Assembly: GCA_965248905.1 (NCBI GenBank)
Contig: CBDFKS010000007.1
Span: 372,001-436,000 of the forward strand
DNA length: 64,000 nt
Direction of reading: 5' to 3'
Source: CBDFKS01 sp965248905
Lineage (GTDB): Bacteria; Chloroflexota; Dehalococcoidia; Lucifugimonadales; JAGWBF01
Shown: positions 1 to 7,794 of the stretch, in pieces
How the letters are laid out: every line of letters starts with the position of its first letter
Numbering within the stretch: the stretch's first letter is position 1
The notes under the pieces: model-generated
Told to the model about the DNA's origin: nothing
What the model saw: only the letters and a program-made list of their open reading frames with translations
Databases searched by the model: none
Position numbers and translations under genes: made by a program

Positions 1-63
1 GGCGCGACCCGGTACCTGGCTGCAATACCCGTTGATCCCCTTGTTGGCACCTGGGCAACCTAA
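1..63 (+). CDS. Possible C-terminal end of a truncated upstream gene
   Basis: An open frame enters from the window edge and stops at TAA 61-63, giving about 20 residues that include RYLAAIPVDP. A tyrosine-leucine pair before a proline-aspartate-proline segment is reminiscent of the C-terminal part of pilin-like proteins, but the fragment is far too short for assignment. A second frame is also open across these bases, so the reading frame is not certain. Confidence 0.25.
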   Translation, partial: GATRYLAAIPVDPLVGTWAT

Positions 64-111
64 TAGTGCCCCAGCGGGCCAATTTAGAGTCAGTCAGAGC
101 TGAGAGATTCA

Positions 112-351
112 ATGGAAGACTGGAAAGAGCGAATTTCCATAAATCCCAACGTTTGTCATGGGACGCCCTGCATCAAGGGTACCAGGATCTGGATGTCACT
201 CATTGTAGATAACCTTGCCTTTGGATCTACAGAGAAGGAAATCCTGGCGGCATACCCTTCATTGAAACAGGAGGATATACAGGCAGCCCTTGCGTATGCC
301 GCTGAAATGGCCCGAGAACGTTATGTGGACATCCCGCTGACCAGGCATTGA
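112..351 (+). CDS. DUF433 domain protein, putative antitoxin-like
   Basis: A 79-residue protein with the compact DUF433 pattern: an N-terminal ISINPNVCHGTPCIKGTRI segment followed by helices containing STEKEILAAYPSL and EDIQAALAYAAE. The family is a small helix-turn-helix-like fold, and many members sit beside a PIN-like or DUF5615 toxin gene. Here the expected partner position is occupied by an insertion sequence that begins about 15 bases after the stop. The stop codon overlaps an ATG (TGATG), as if a second cistron once followed, but joining the two flanks of the insertion gives only an 11-codon frame. The family call is firm; an antitoxin role is inference. Confidence 0.85.
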   Translation: MEDWKERISINPNVCHGTPCIKGTRIWMSLIVDNLAFGSTEKEILAAYPSLKQEDIQAALAYAAEMARERYVDIPLTRH

Positions 352-362
352 TGAGGACCGAA

Positions 363-1997
363 CTAGGAGTCTGAGCAATTAGTGATGCCGGTCATGGGAG
401 CCTCGAGCAGCGTGGGGCAATAGGGAGACCGCGCGGATGGCCGTGGACGGATTGATCGGATGAATCGCGCCACGGGACCGCTGAAGAAGAGGAAGATGAG
501 CGGTCGCAGCTTCGAAATGGACCGGTTCGCGCCCTCGTCGCCAGCGGCCTGCTCCGGGTTGACCGGGTGACGCTGGATGGGCAGCAAGGCCGCGATCTTC
601 TTAACATTGAACGCGGCGCACACCAGGTTCCATTCGCTGCCCACGTTCTGCCTACCCCGATACCAGAACCGCCGGAATCCCATGCCGACCTTGATCTGCC
701 CGAACACCGGTTCTACCGTACATTTGCGCCGACGATAGAGCTCTCGATGGCCCGTCCCGTCCATAATCCGCTTGAGTTCGCGTTTGGCCAGGTGACCCTG
801 GCCCACGCTGATCACTTCACGACCATCAGCGGCTTCGTACTGGCCACACGTGCAGGCCACGGGCTCCATCGTCTTGTATGTTCTCGCCCCGTTGGTGGGA
901 TGCTCATGAGCAAAGGCGAAGGTGTGACCGCGGGGGCAAACAAACCTGTCCTGATCCCGGTCGTAGCTGAGGCGGTCCAGTTTGCCTACCTCCTGACCTT
1001 CTTTTCCCTCTCGGGTCGTGGCACACACCGGCGTCACGCCCCGCTTCCGGCAACTGTCCAGCGTGTTCTGGTTCCCGTAGCCCGCGTCAGTCACCAACGC
1101 CCGGGGCACCTGGTCCAGCTCCTGCTCCATGTGCGCCAGGATCGGTTCGGCTGCGTGTGCGTCACTGACCGAGTCCTCGATATGGTTCGACACGATGATC
1201 TGGTTGTCCATGTCCACTGCGGCCTGGGCATTATAGACGTATCGAGTCCCGTCCCCCGGCTTGCTAAAGCACCGTGCATCATGGTCCGCAAAGGAGACCT
1301 GCTTCTTCGGGTCGATCGGCTCGTCGGGGTGTTCCCTCTTCTCCCGCTCCTCCAAGGCGGCCTTGGCCTCTTCGATCTTCTCCAGCCGCTGTTCCCGCCG
1401 CGCCAGTTCGTCCGACACCCGGTAGCCATCCGAATCGGGGCTGCATTCCTGGTCCTCCTGCTCGTCGGTGGCCTGCGCCGCCTCGAGCAACTGCTCAATT
1501 TCCACCCTCAGCTTCGATTCCTCCTCCAGCATGCGGCCGTAGCTCATGGCCTTATGCTTGGAAGTGTCGGCCTCTACCTTGGAACCATCCAGTGCCACCG
1601 CACCGAGCCGCGCCAGCCCTAAGGCGCGGGCCAGCTTCACCGTCTGTACGAAGACCTCTTTCATATCGTCCCGGTGCCGCTGCCGGAACTCGATGAAGGT
1701 CCTGAACACCGGGGTCTCCATGCCCGCCAGGTACTTGAAGGCCAGGTTCTCCTGGCAGGCCCGCTGGAGTTTGCGAGAGCTGAATATCCCAACGGTGAAA
1801 CCGTACAGGATGACCTTCAGCATCAGGCGCGGATGGTAGGCGGGCTGGCCGAGGTTTCCGTAGCGCGCTTCCAGGGCACTCAGATCCACTTGGTCCACCA
1901 AGTCATTGATCAGGTGAGCAGGGTGATTCTCATCCACGAAGTCCTGCAAACTCGGGGGCAGTAGGAATGGTTGGCTTTGATCGTACGATCGAAACAT
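363..1997 (-). CDS. IS1182 family DDE transposase
   Basis: A 544-residue transposase starting at the ATG that gives MFRSYDQSQPFLLPPSLQDF, the usual IS1182 N-terminus; the frame stays open upstream but that part is not conserved. The catalytic triad can be placed: Asp in VALDGSKVEADTSK, Asp in ALVTDAGYGNQ and Glu in CTVEPVFGQIKVGMGFRRF. An Arg/Glu-rich coiled insertion separates the first two motifs. The frame runs through the left inverted repeat, and its TAG stop (363-365) lies inside the flanking CTAG, so the target site appears to supply the stop codon. Nothing suggests decay. Confidence 0.93.
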   Translation of the reverse strand: MFRSYDQSQPFLLPPSLQDFVDENHPAHLINDLVDQVDLSALEARYGNLGQPAYHPRLMLKVILYGFTVGIFSSRKLQRACQENLAFKYLAGMETPVFRTFIEFRQRHRDDMKEVFVQTVKLARALGLARLGAVALDGSKVEADTSKHKAMSYGRMLEEESKLRVEIEQLLEAAQATDEQEDQECSPDSDGYRVSDELARREQRLEKIEEAKAALEEREKREHPDEPIDPKKQVSFADHDARCFSKPGDGTRYVYNAQAAVDMDNQIIVSNHIEDSVSDAHAAEPILAHMEQELDQVPRALVTDAGYGNQNTLDSCRKRGVTPVCATTREGKEGQEVGKLDRLSYDRDQDRFVCPRGHTFAFAHEHPTNGARTYKTMEPVACTCGQYEAADGREVISVGQGHLAKRELKRIMDGTGHRELYRRRKCTVEPVFGQIKVGMGFRRFWYRGRQNVGSEWNLVCAAFNVKKIAALLPIQRHPVNPEQAAGDEGANRSISKLRPLIFLFFSGPVARFIRSIRPRPSARSPYCPTLLEAPMTGITNCSDS

Positions 1998-2122
1998 TGG
2001 CGCCTCCGTAGCGTGGACCTCCAGTCTACAAGAACTCCCTGTCCCCACCCAAGCGTCGCTCCTTGCGGAAATCGCGCGAGTACAGCAGTGCCCCGGCACC
2101 ACACGACTAATTGCTCAGGCTC
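367..2122 (-). mobile_element. IS1182-type insertion sequence, apparently intact
   Basis: Terminal inverted repeats of 17 bp are visible: GAGTCTGAGCAATTAGT at 367-383 matches the reverse complement of 2106-2122 with one mismatch. The element is bracketed by CTAG at 363-366 and at 2123-2126, consistent with a 4-bp duplication of a palindromic target, or with insertion at a CTAG site. A single full-length transposase gene fills the interior. Removing the element and one CTAG rebuilds a contiguous flank GAACTAGTGAGG. Element ends are confident; the exact split between repeat and duplication is ambiguous because CTAG is itself palindromic. Confidence 0.85.
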
Positions 2123-2127
2123 CTAGT

Positions 2128-2378
2128 GAGGGAGTCTCGTAGATGAGTTTCTAGCGGGCCGGTTGAAAATTTGTGTAGCTCACGTAGTACGTTTAGTTTA
2201 AACCTCTCAGGCTTAGGCGGCATCGTTAGCCTCCCAGTATCGTACAAACAATCACGTGAACATCACTACACGTTATGTAAAGGGTAGTCAACTTAGGCGA
2301 TTCACATAACATATGTTGTGCGAACCAACTTCTTATCTGCGGATAATTACTCCCTACTAGATTAGCCCTCGGCCTTCA
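2128..2378. other. Intergenic gap, AT-richer, no gene seen
   Basis: About 250 bases between the insertion sequence and the end of hflX. No credible coding frame or RNA gene was recognised. It contains a perfect 10-bp palindrome AACATATGTT at 2308-2317, flanked by near-symmetric CAC/GTG, which could be a protein-binding site, but there is no divergent promoter to give it context. Confidence 0.4.
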
Positions 2379-3521
2379 TCACGATGCTCTCAGTACTCCC
2401 AGATCTCGCAGCCGGTGCCCTATCTCTCCGAGCAGCCCGTCCAAGTTCCAGCCTTTCGCGGCGGAGACCAGCACACTCGAGTATCTAGGTAGGACGGAGT
2501 ATTCACCGTCCTGGTGGCCGTTTTCCGATGGGGCTATCAGGTCCATCTTGTTGACCACCATTAGTCTGGCCTTATCTCCCAGTCCCATCTCCTTTAATGT
2601 GTCGTCCACGATCTCGGCCTGCTCCGGGGCTTTGGGCAAGGTTATGTCAAGGATGTGGAGCAGCAGGTCCGCCTCCTGAAGCTCTTCAAGGGTGGCCCTG
2701 AAAGCGGCTACCACCGCCGGCGGCAGCTTGTGGATAAAGCCCACTGTATCGGTAAGCAGTATCTGACCGCCTTCGGGAAGCCAGATGCGTCTAGTCACTG
2801 GGTCCAGTGTGGAGAACAGCTGGTCCTGTACTACGACACCAGCGTTGCTCAGTGCATTGAACAGGGTGCTTTTGCCGGCGTTGGTGTAGCCTACCAGAGA
2901 TACGACCGGCAATCTGGCTTGCTTCCGTCGGGCCATATATGAAACCCGCCGTTCGCGCACCACATCAAGCTGCTGCCCCAGCTTCTGGATTCGCTTCCGG
3001 ATGAGACGTCGGTCCGTCTCAAGCTGGCTTTCACCGGGGCCTCGTGTACCGATTCCGCCTCCAAGCCTCTCCAAGTGGGACCACTGGCCTGCCAGTCGTG
3101 GGAGCAGGTACTGATGTTGGGCCAGTTCCACCTGTAGCTGGCCCTCTCTGGTGTGGGCGTGGCGAGAAAAGATGTCAAGGATAAGTGCTGTTCTGTCGAT
3201 TACCTTGATTTCGAGAGCGTTTTCCAGATTTCGCTGTTGAGTGGGTGTAAGCTCGTCGTCGAATATGGCGACGCTGCAATCGGTCTCGACGATCTTATGT
3301 TTGAGCTCCTCCAGCTTTCCCATGCCCAGGTAATAATGGGAGGGCTTCTCCAGCTTTTGGCCCAAAGAGTCGACCACCTCTGCTCCAGCCGTAAGGGCAA
3401 GAAGGGCCAGCTCTTCCAGGGACTCTTCAAGACTCCACAGCCCTCCCTTTCTCTTTATGTCAACACTGACTAAAAGAGCTCGTTCAGCGGGGGGTGCTGT
3501 GACTATAGGTGTTCTGGCTAT
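2379..3521 (-). CDS. hflX: GTPase HflX, probable ATA start codon
   Basis: Ribosome-associated GTPase that helps split or rescue stalled ribosomes. The HflX N-domain (GQKLEKPSHYYLGMGKLEEL), the glycine-rich linker (GGGIGTRGPGESQLETDRR) and the G domain are present: G1 GYTNAGKST near residue 211, G3 DTVGF, G4 NKMD. The first standard start codon, GTG at 3377, would remove conserved N-terminal sequence: the frame continues upstream reading LLVSVDIKRKGGLWSLEESL, typical of HflX, with no ATG, GTG or TTG. An ATA at 3519-3521 sits 8 bases after a perfect AGGAGG (3530-3535), so it is the likely start, giving 380 residues. The dapL stop is 21 bases upstream, suggesting co-transcription. The function is sure; the start is inference. 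Confidence 0.9.
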   Translation of the reverse strand: MARTPIVTAPPAERALLVSVDIKRKGGLWSLEESLEELALLALTAGAEVVDSLGQKLEKPSHYYLGMGKLEELKHKIVETDCSVAIFDDELTPTQQRNLENALEIKVIDRTALILDIFSRHAHTREGQLQVELAQHQYLLPRLAGQWSHLERLGGGIGTRGPGESQLETDRRLIRKRIQKLGQQLDVVRERRVSYMARRKQARLPVVSLVGYTNAGKSTLFNALSNAGVVVQDQLFSTLDPVTRRIWLPEGGQILLTDTVGFIHKLPPAVVAAFRATLEELQEADLLLHILDITLPKAPEQAEIVDDTLKEMGLGDKARLMVVNKMDLIAPSENGHQDGEYSVLPRYSSVLVSAAKGWNLDGLLGEIGHRLRDLGVLRAS

Positions 3522-3542
3522 TAGAGTAGCCTCCTATCCTCT

Positions 3543-4712
3543 TTAGGGAGGTGGTATCTTCCAGGATGCCAGGCGTTCTACTCCCTTGTCCACCTGCTCA
3601 TCTGGGGTGGTCAAGGAGAATCGAATGTAACCTTCACCGTATTTTCCGTAGCTGGAACCGGGGGTCACGACGATGGTCTTTTCCTCCAGAAGCCGCCCAG
3701 CAAAAGCCGCGGAGGTGTAGCCCTCCGGAACCCTAGCCCAGACGTAGAGACAGGCCTTGGGCGGTGTGACCCCTAATCCCATCTTGGTGAGTACATCTAC
3801 CAATTTGTCCCGGCGGCGTTGGTAGATGGCGTTGTTCTGCTGAATGGGGTCTTGGGACCCGGAAAGGGCTTCTATGGCCATTTCTTGAATGGCTTGCGGG
3901 ATGCCCGAGTCCAGGTTGGCCTTGATCTGGAACAGGGCCTTTATCATGTCGGCGTTGCCTACGGCCATGGCGATGCGCCATCCTGTCATGTTGAAGCACT
4001 TGGACAGGGAATGGAACTCGAGGCCCACTTCCTTTGCGCCATCCAGCTCCATGAAGCTGGGAGCCGTGTAGCCGTCGTATACCACCTCGCTGTAGGCGGC
4101 GTCGTGGAGCACCGCAATGTCGTACTTTCGAGCAAAGTCCCGCACGTCTTGGTAATACTCCTTGGTGGCCACCGCCGCAGTGGGATTATTGGGATAGTTG
4201 AGCCACATCACCTTGGCGTCCCTGGCCACGTCGGCAGGGATAGCGTCCAGGTCGGGCAGCCAGCCATTCTCCTCCTGAAGAGGCATCCAGTAACTCTGGC
4301 CACCGGCAAACATGGTCCCGACCTTGTACACAGGATAGGCCGGGTCCGGCACCAGGGCAACATCTCCGGGATCCAGGAAGCAGAAGGCCACGTGGCCGAT
4401 ACCCTCCTTGGCGCCTATGAGGGGCAGGACCTCCTTGTCGGGGTCCAGCTTGACCTTAAAGCGCTTATCGTACCAGTCGGCGATGGCTCGGCGCACCTCG
4501 GGGAGGCCGTCGGTTTCGGGATAGCGATGGTTGGCTGGCTTGTAAGACGCCTCCACCAGCTTCTCTATTATGTTAGATGGAGTGGGAATGTCGGGGTCTC
4601 CAATGCCAAAGGTGACCACGTCCTCACCCGCAGCCCGCTTCTCGGCCAGGATGCGGGATATCTCCACGAAGGGATAGGGCTCCAGCTTGCCAAGACGTTC
4701 GGAAAATTTCAT
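3543..4712 (-). CDS. dapL: LL-diaminopimelate aminotransferase DapL
   Basis: PLP enzyme (fold type I) converting tetrahydrodipicolinate directly to LL-diaminopimelate, bypassing the DapC/D/E route of lysine and peptidoglycan precursor synthesis. At 389 residues it is close to other DapL-type enzymes. Motifs include the N-terminal FGIGDPDIPTPSNI, the substrate-side NYPNNPTAAVA, and HSLSKCFNMTGWR with the PLP Lys at about residue 238. The next enzyme of the pathway, dapF, lies in the same strand run at 5.9-6.8 kb with a HicAB module between them. Other class I aminotransferases are alternatives, but the overall sequence and the dapF neighbour favour DapL. Confidence 0.9.
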   Translation of the reverse strand: MKFSERLGKLEPYPFVEISRILAEKRAAGEDVVTFGIGDPDIPTPSNIIEKLVEASYKPANHRYPETDGLPEVRRAIADWYDKRFKVKLDPDKEVLPLIGAKEGIGHVAFCFLDPGDVALVPDPAYPVYKVGTMFAGGQSYWMPLQEENGWLPDLDAIPADVARDAKVMWLNYPNNPTAAVATKEYYQDVRDFARKYDIAVLHDAAYSEVVYDGYTAPSFMELDGAKEVGLEFHSLSKCFNMTGWRIAMAVGNADMIKALFQIKANLDSGIPQAIQEMAIEALSGSQDPIQQNNAIYQRRRDKLVDVLTKMGLGVTPPKACLYVWARVPEGYTSAAFAGRLLEEKTIVVTPGSSYGKYGEGYIRFSLTTPDEQVDKGVERLASWKIPPP

Positions 4713-4754
4713 GTGGGTGGCTCCTCTTTCGCAACTGTGGCCTCTGCGTGATAT

Positions 4755-4964
4755 TTACCCCCGTTCAAACGCTTCTATGGAAATGCCCAGGTCACGCAAG
4801 ATCCCAGAAATAGTGCCGGTTTTGAGGTCTCTACTACCCCAGTTTGGGATAGTGGTCCTCGTGTGTGTAGTAGTGTTTATCCAGATTTCGTGATCGCCTT
4901 TGGCCCTCCGGTCAAACTCGCAGTTCAAGCGACGGAGTTTGCGAGTTAGTTCGCGGTAGTTCAA
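4755..4964 (-). CDS. hicA: HicA-type mRNA interferase toxin
   Basis: A 69-residue dsRBD-like HicA/YcfA protein. Visible features are the N-terminal REL.RKLRRLNCEF helix, the KGDHEIW segment whose His is the catalytic residue in the family, and the C-terminal LKTGTISGILRDLGIS. HicA toxins cleave mRNA during translation and are neutralised by HicB. The start overlaps the hicB stop by 4 bases (ATGA), so translation is coupled and the antitoxin is made first. The typical G-S-H-H form of the active-site loop is G-D-H-E here, a modest departure. The module sits between dapF/uma2-like and dapL. Confidence 0.88.
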   Translation of the reverse strand: MNYRELTRKLRRLNCEFDRRAKGDHEIWINTTTHTRTTIPNWGSRDLKTGTISGILRDLGISIEAFERG

Positions 4965-5224
4965 ACCGCGACCAGCACCTCGCTGATGGTCCGAGATTCA
5001 GCTGATTCCGATGATGCGGTTTCAACCTCAGGGGGCAGTGAGTCTCCTCTTTCCCTATAGGACTCGATAAAAGCTGCGGCTACGCTTTGAAGATTCTCTA
5101 GCGCCTCGGCAGCCGTGTCTCCCCATGCACGGCAGCCTGGAAGGGCAGGCACTTCAGCCATGTATTTGTTCTCGGTCTCTTCGCTTGGCTCATGCATGAC
5201 AAGGCGCAATTTGTATAGCTTCAT
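4961..5224 (-). CDS. hicB: HicB-type antitoxin
   Basis: An 87-residue HicB with the RNase H-like partial fold: YMAEVPALPGCRAWGDTAAEALEN is the hallmark segment (split here by description only), followed by an amphipathic helix ending in ESYRERGDSLPP. The C-terminus is short and no ribbon-helix-helix or HTH domain is obvious, so autoregulation would need the short tail or another factor. It is the first gene of a two-gene module with hicA, overlapping it by 4 bases, and has about 100 bases of its own upstream DNA, so an independent promoter is likely. Confidence 0.88.
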   Translation of the reverse strand: MKLYKLRLVMHEPSEETENKYMAEVPALPGCRAWGDTAAEALENLQSVAAAFIESYRERGDSLPPEVETASSESAESRTISEVLVAV

Positions 5225-5326
5225 GGTGTGGTTTCCTTAAACGTTAGATACTATGCCAACTTTTTAGCTTGGACATTTCATCGGTGTATTCTTAATAACA
5301 CGGCTCCCTTGACCACAAAAGAAAAC

Positions 5327-5893
5327 CTACCTGAGCACGTCCCTTAGCCTCAAGCTGAACTCGCTGAGAACCGCCGACTGTAACGTTTCATCAACGCTAA
5401 AAATACCAGCAGTACCTCCGATAGAGAAACTTAGTACCTCCACAGTCTCAGCTTCGGGGCTGACCAGCCAGCACTCTGGCACACCTACTATCCTGTAGTC
5501 CTCGAGCTTGTCCTCAATGTCGCGGCGCGTGTTGCTGGGCGAGAGGACTTCCACCACCAGGTCAGGTGATATCTCAAGCATCTGCATACCCCGTAACTGA
5601 GAAGGTCCTTTGATGCCGCTCCGCTGTGCGCTCAGGTACAGGATGTCCGGCTGGCGAGTGCGCAGAGGCGCTCGTTGGATGAGAAGGTCCACAGGCGCTA
5701 CTAGAACCACACCAATGTCTCTCTCGTTGACAAAACTTTTGAGACGAACAGCAATCTCTAGCATTATCCACTGATGGGTTGGCGTCGGAGCAGGGGCCAT
5801 TATTAGTGCTCCATCAACAATGTCGTATCGCTGCTTCATCTCGGGCAGCGCCAGATATGCCTCATAGGTGAGCACTTTAGCTTCTGTACTCAT
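5327..5893 (-). CDS. Uma2 family endonuclease-like protein (DUF820)
   Basis: A 188-residue PD-(D/E)XK-type protein of the Uma2/DUF820 family. Family marks are YDIVDGALIMAPAPTPTHQ near the N-terminus, RQPDILYLS, SPDLVVEVLSPSNTRRDIEDK (Glu and Lys of the putative active site) and a C-terminal YRIVGVPECWLVSPE. The start was chosen at the ATG at 5893, which overlaps the dapF stop (ATGA); the 12 codons before it come from a dispersed repeat that also encodes the end of dapF. The biological role of this family is poorly known; many genomes carry many copies. The family call is firm, nuclease activity is inferred. Confidence 0.85.
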   Translation of the reverse strand: MSTEAKVLTYEAYLALPEMKQRYDIVDGALIMAPAPTPTHQWIMLEIAVRLKSFVNERDIGVVLVAPVDLLIQRAPLRTRQPDILYLSAQRSGIKGPSQLRGMQMLEISPDLVVEVLSPSNTRRDIEDKLEDYRIVGVPECWLVSPEAETVEVLSFSIGGTAGIFSVDETLQSAVLSEFSLRLRDVLR

Positions 5894-6774
5894 GGAGTCC
5901 TTCCTTCGACTGCGCTCAGAGCAGGCCACTCGCCCTCGAACACCTCTACCGCGTCGCCCTCCAGGTACACCTCCCCTTTGCCGTCCCAGCTTATGTTCAG
6001 AGTGCCGCCGGGAAGAGTTATGTCAACAACATCTCCTGCCAGCTTTAACAGCTGGGCGGACACCTCGATGGCGCAGGCACCGGTGCCGCAGGCCATGGTT
6101 TCACCTGAGCCCCGTTCCCACACCCGGGCATTGAGGTGGCGATTGTCGACAACGTTGACTATCTCGAAGTTTATTCGCCGAGGAAACATTGGGTGGTGCT
6201 CCACCTGGGGACCTATCACATGTAAAGGGAACTCTGTTACCGGCTGTTCAATAAATGCGATCGCATGGGGATTACCCATGGATACGAAGCTCAGCTCCAA
6301 AGAGCAGTCTCCTATCGTCAAGGGGTAGTTGACCACTGCAGAACCGATTTTCTCAAAGGGAACATCAGCTACAGCTACCGGTATCTCCTCGGGCTTCAGA
6401 TGGGGCGCGCCCATGGCGACTCTGGCCCGTGCGACCTTGCCATGCTCCAAAACCGGTACAATAGTCCTCACTCCTGCCAGGGTCTCCACGTGAAGGCCGG
6501 AACCGTCGTTCCGGACGATTCCCCGCTCGATGGCGTATTTGGCGAAGCAACGAATGCCATTGCCGCACATCTCGCTCTCGGAGCCGTCGGCGTTGAACAT
6601 GAGCATCTTTAGATGGGCTACCTCTGAGGGCAGGATCAGAATGATGCCATCCCCGCCCACACCGAAGTGGCGGTCACTCATCGCTCTGGACAGGGCGGGC
6701 CAGTCGGCCTCAGTATGTCGGGCATCGATAAAGATGTAGTCGTTCCCCGCGCCGTGCATCTTGGTGAATTTCAC
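5890..6774 (-). CDS. dapF: Diaminopimelate epimerase DapF
   Basis: Cofactor-independent epimerase converting LL- to meso-diaminopimelate for lysine and cell-wall precursors. The two catalytic cysteines are in SEMCGNGIRCF (Cys70) and MACGTGACAIEV (Cys229). The N-terminus FTKMHGAGNDYIF is canonical, and the start overlaps the miaA stop by 4 bases. At 294 residues it is slightly long: the last 14 or so residues (WPALSAVEGRTP) are encoded by a dispersed repeat at 5903-5925 and are probably not part of the native fold. It pairs functionally with dapL about 1.2 kb downstream. Confidence 0.95.
   Translation of the reverse strand: MKFTKMHGAGNDYIFIDARHTEADWPALSRAMSDRHFGVGGDGIILILPSEVAHLKMLMFNADGSESEMCGNGIRCFAKYAIERGIVRNDGSGLHVETLAGVRTIVPVLEHGKVARARVAMGAPHLKPEEIPVAVADVPFEKIGSAVVNYPLTIGDCSLELSFVSMGNPHAIAFIEQPVTEFPLHVIGPQVEHHPMFPRRINFEIVNVVDNRHLNARVWERGSGETMACGTGACAIEVSAQLLKLAGDVVDITLPGGTLNISWDGKGEVYLEGDAVEVFEGEWPALSAVEGRTP
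5903..5925. repeat. Dispersed repeat copy at 3' end of dapF
   Basis: The plus strand reads CCTTCGACTGCGCTCAGAGC followed by AGG. It closely resembles the element at 34421-34440 within RNase P RNA (CCTTCGACTGAGCTCAGGAC) and the CCCTTCGACTGGCTCATGG copy at 54533. Here it codes for the last residues of DapF. Confidence 0.6.
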
Positions 6775-7748
6775 TGCGGCTTCTCCTCCATGGCTGTGCC
6801 TATTGTACCACAGCTAGGGCTGTTCCCTAAGAAATCACGCACCAGGGCTTCGGCCTTAAGGCCCACCTCTGGCCCGATCTCCAGCCACTGGATGCGAGGG
6901 TCCTTGGGGCGAAACCAGGCGTACTGATGGCGGGCAAAGCGGTGGGTCTCGTACTTAATTCGTCGAGATGCATCCTCCAGAGATAGCTCCCCATTTAAAT
7001 GGAGGGTTATCTCCTTATAGCCCATGCCGGACATGGATGGCAAGCCGGCTGAGTAGCCCCGTTGAAGGAGATATCTAACCTCTTCGACCAGGCCGTTCCT
7101 CAACATGTCATCAACTCTATTATCGATCCTTTTGTATAGCTCTTCTCTGCCGGTGGTCAGTCCGATGATAAGTGAACGGAAATGTGGGTGTTGCTGGGCT
7201 CGGAGTTCGGATGCCAGCGTCCCGGTGACTTCATAAATCTCCAGGGCACGGATGATTCTTCGCAGATTCCTCTGGTGTATTTTGGAGGCCGATTCCGGGT
7301 CTATCTGACAGAGCCTGTCGTAGAGTGCCTTAGTGCCCTCTCGATGGGCCTTATCTTCCAGATTAGCTCGTACCTCGGGGTCCGGCGGAACTTTAGGTAC
7401 CGTCCAGCCGCCGAGAAGGGCTTGGATGTATTGGCCGGTGCCTCCGCAGACTATGGGAAGCTTAGCTCTATCCTGGATGTCGGCGATGGCGCCCTGGGCC
7501 AGTTCTAGGAATGTGGAAAGGCTGAACCTCTGGTCTGGGTTGAGGATGTCGATGAGGTGATGGGGGACTTCGGCTCGGTCTTCTAAGGAGGGCTTGGCGG
7601 TACCGATGTCCATGAACCGGTAAACCTGGCGGCTGTCGACGTTGACGATCTCACCGTTAGAGGCTAGGGCTAGGTGGAGCGCTAGGGCACTCTTGCCCAC
7701 AGCAGTGGGGCCTACTATGAAGAGGACATCAGTCTTTGGTGACGACAC
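6771..7748 (-). CDS. miaA: tRNA dimethylallyltransferase MiaA
   Basis: Transfers a dimethylallyl group to N6 of A37 in tRNAs reading codons that begin with U. The P-loop GPTAVGKSALAL is at residues 13-24, followed by the DSRQVYRFMDIGTAKP and PHHLIDILNPDQRFSL segments, then GGTGQYIQALL, and later YKEITLHLNGE and RRYARHQ-like KYETHRFARHQYAWF. Length 325 is usual. The start codon is GTG at 7748. It overlaps dapF by 4 bases, so the two are translationally coupled. No zinc-finger extension is present, as expected for bacteria. Confidence 0.96.
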   Translation of the reverse strand: MSSPKTDVLFIVGPTAVGKSALALHLALASNGEIVNVDSRQVYRFMDIGTAKPSLEDRAEVPHHLIDILNPDQRFSLSTFLELAQGAIADIQDRAKLPIVCGGTGQYIQALLGGWTVPKVPPDPEVRANLEDKAHREGTKALYDRLCQIDPESASKIHQRNLRRIIRALEIYEVTGTLASELRAQQHPHFRSLIIGLTTGREELYKRIDNRVDDMLRNGLVEEVRYLLQRGYSAGLPSMSGMGYKEITLHLNGELSLEDASRRIKYETHRFARHQYAWFRPKDPRIQWLEIGPEVGLKAEALVRDFLGNSPSCGTIGTAMEEKPQ

Positions 7749-7794
7749 TATAAGCTAAGTCTATGGGAATTTAATTCTCTTGTCTCCTTTAAAT

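Noticed and set aside
567..1622. A 351-codon open frame on the plus strand opposite the transposase
   Set aside because: Lies fully antisense to a transposase with an intact DDE triad and inverted repeats; its translation has no recognisable domain.
2379..3377. hflX starting at GTG 3377
   Set aside because: It would remove conserved HflX sequence encoded upstream; ATA 3519-3521 with perfect AGGAGG fits better.
3819..4751. 310-codon plus-strand frame opposite dapL
   Set aside because: Antisense shadow of a gene with clear PLP enzyme motifs.
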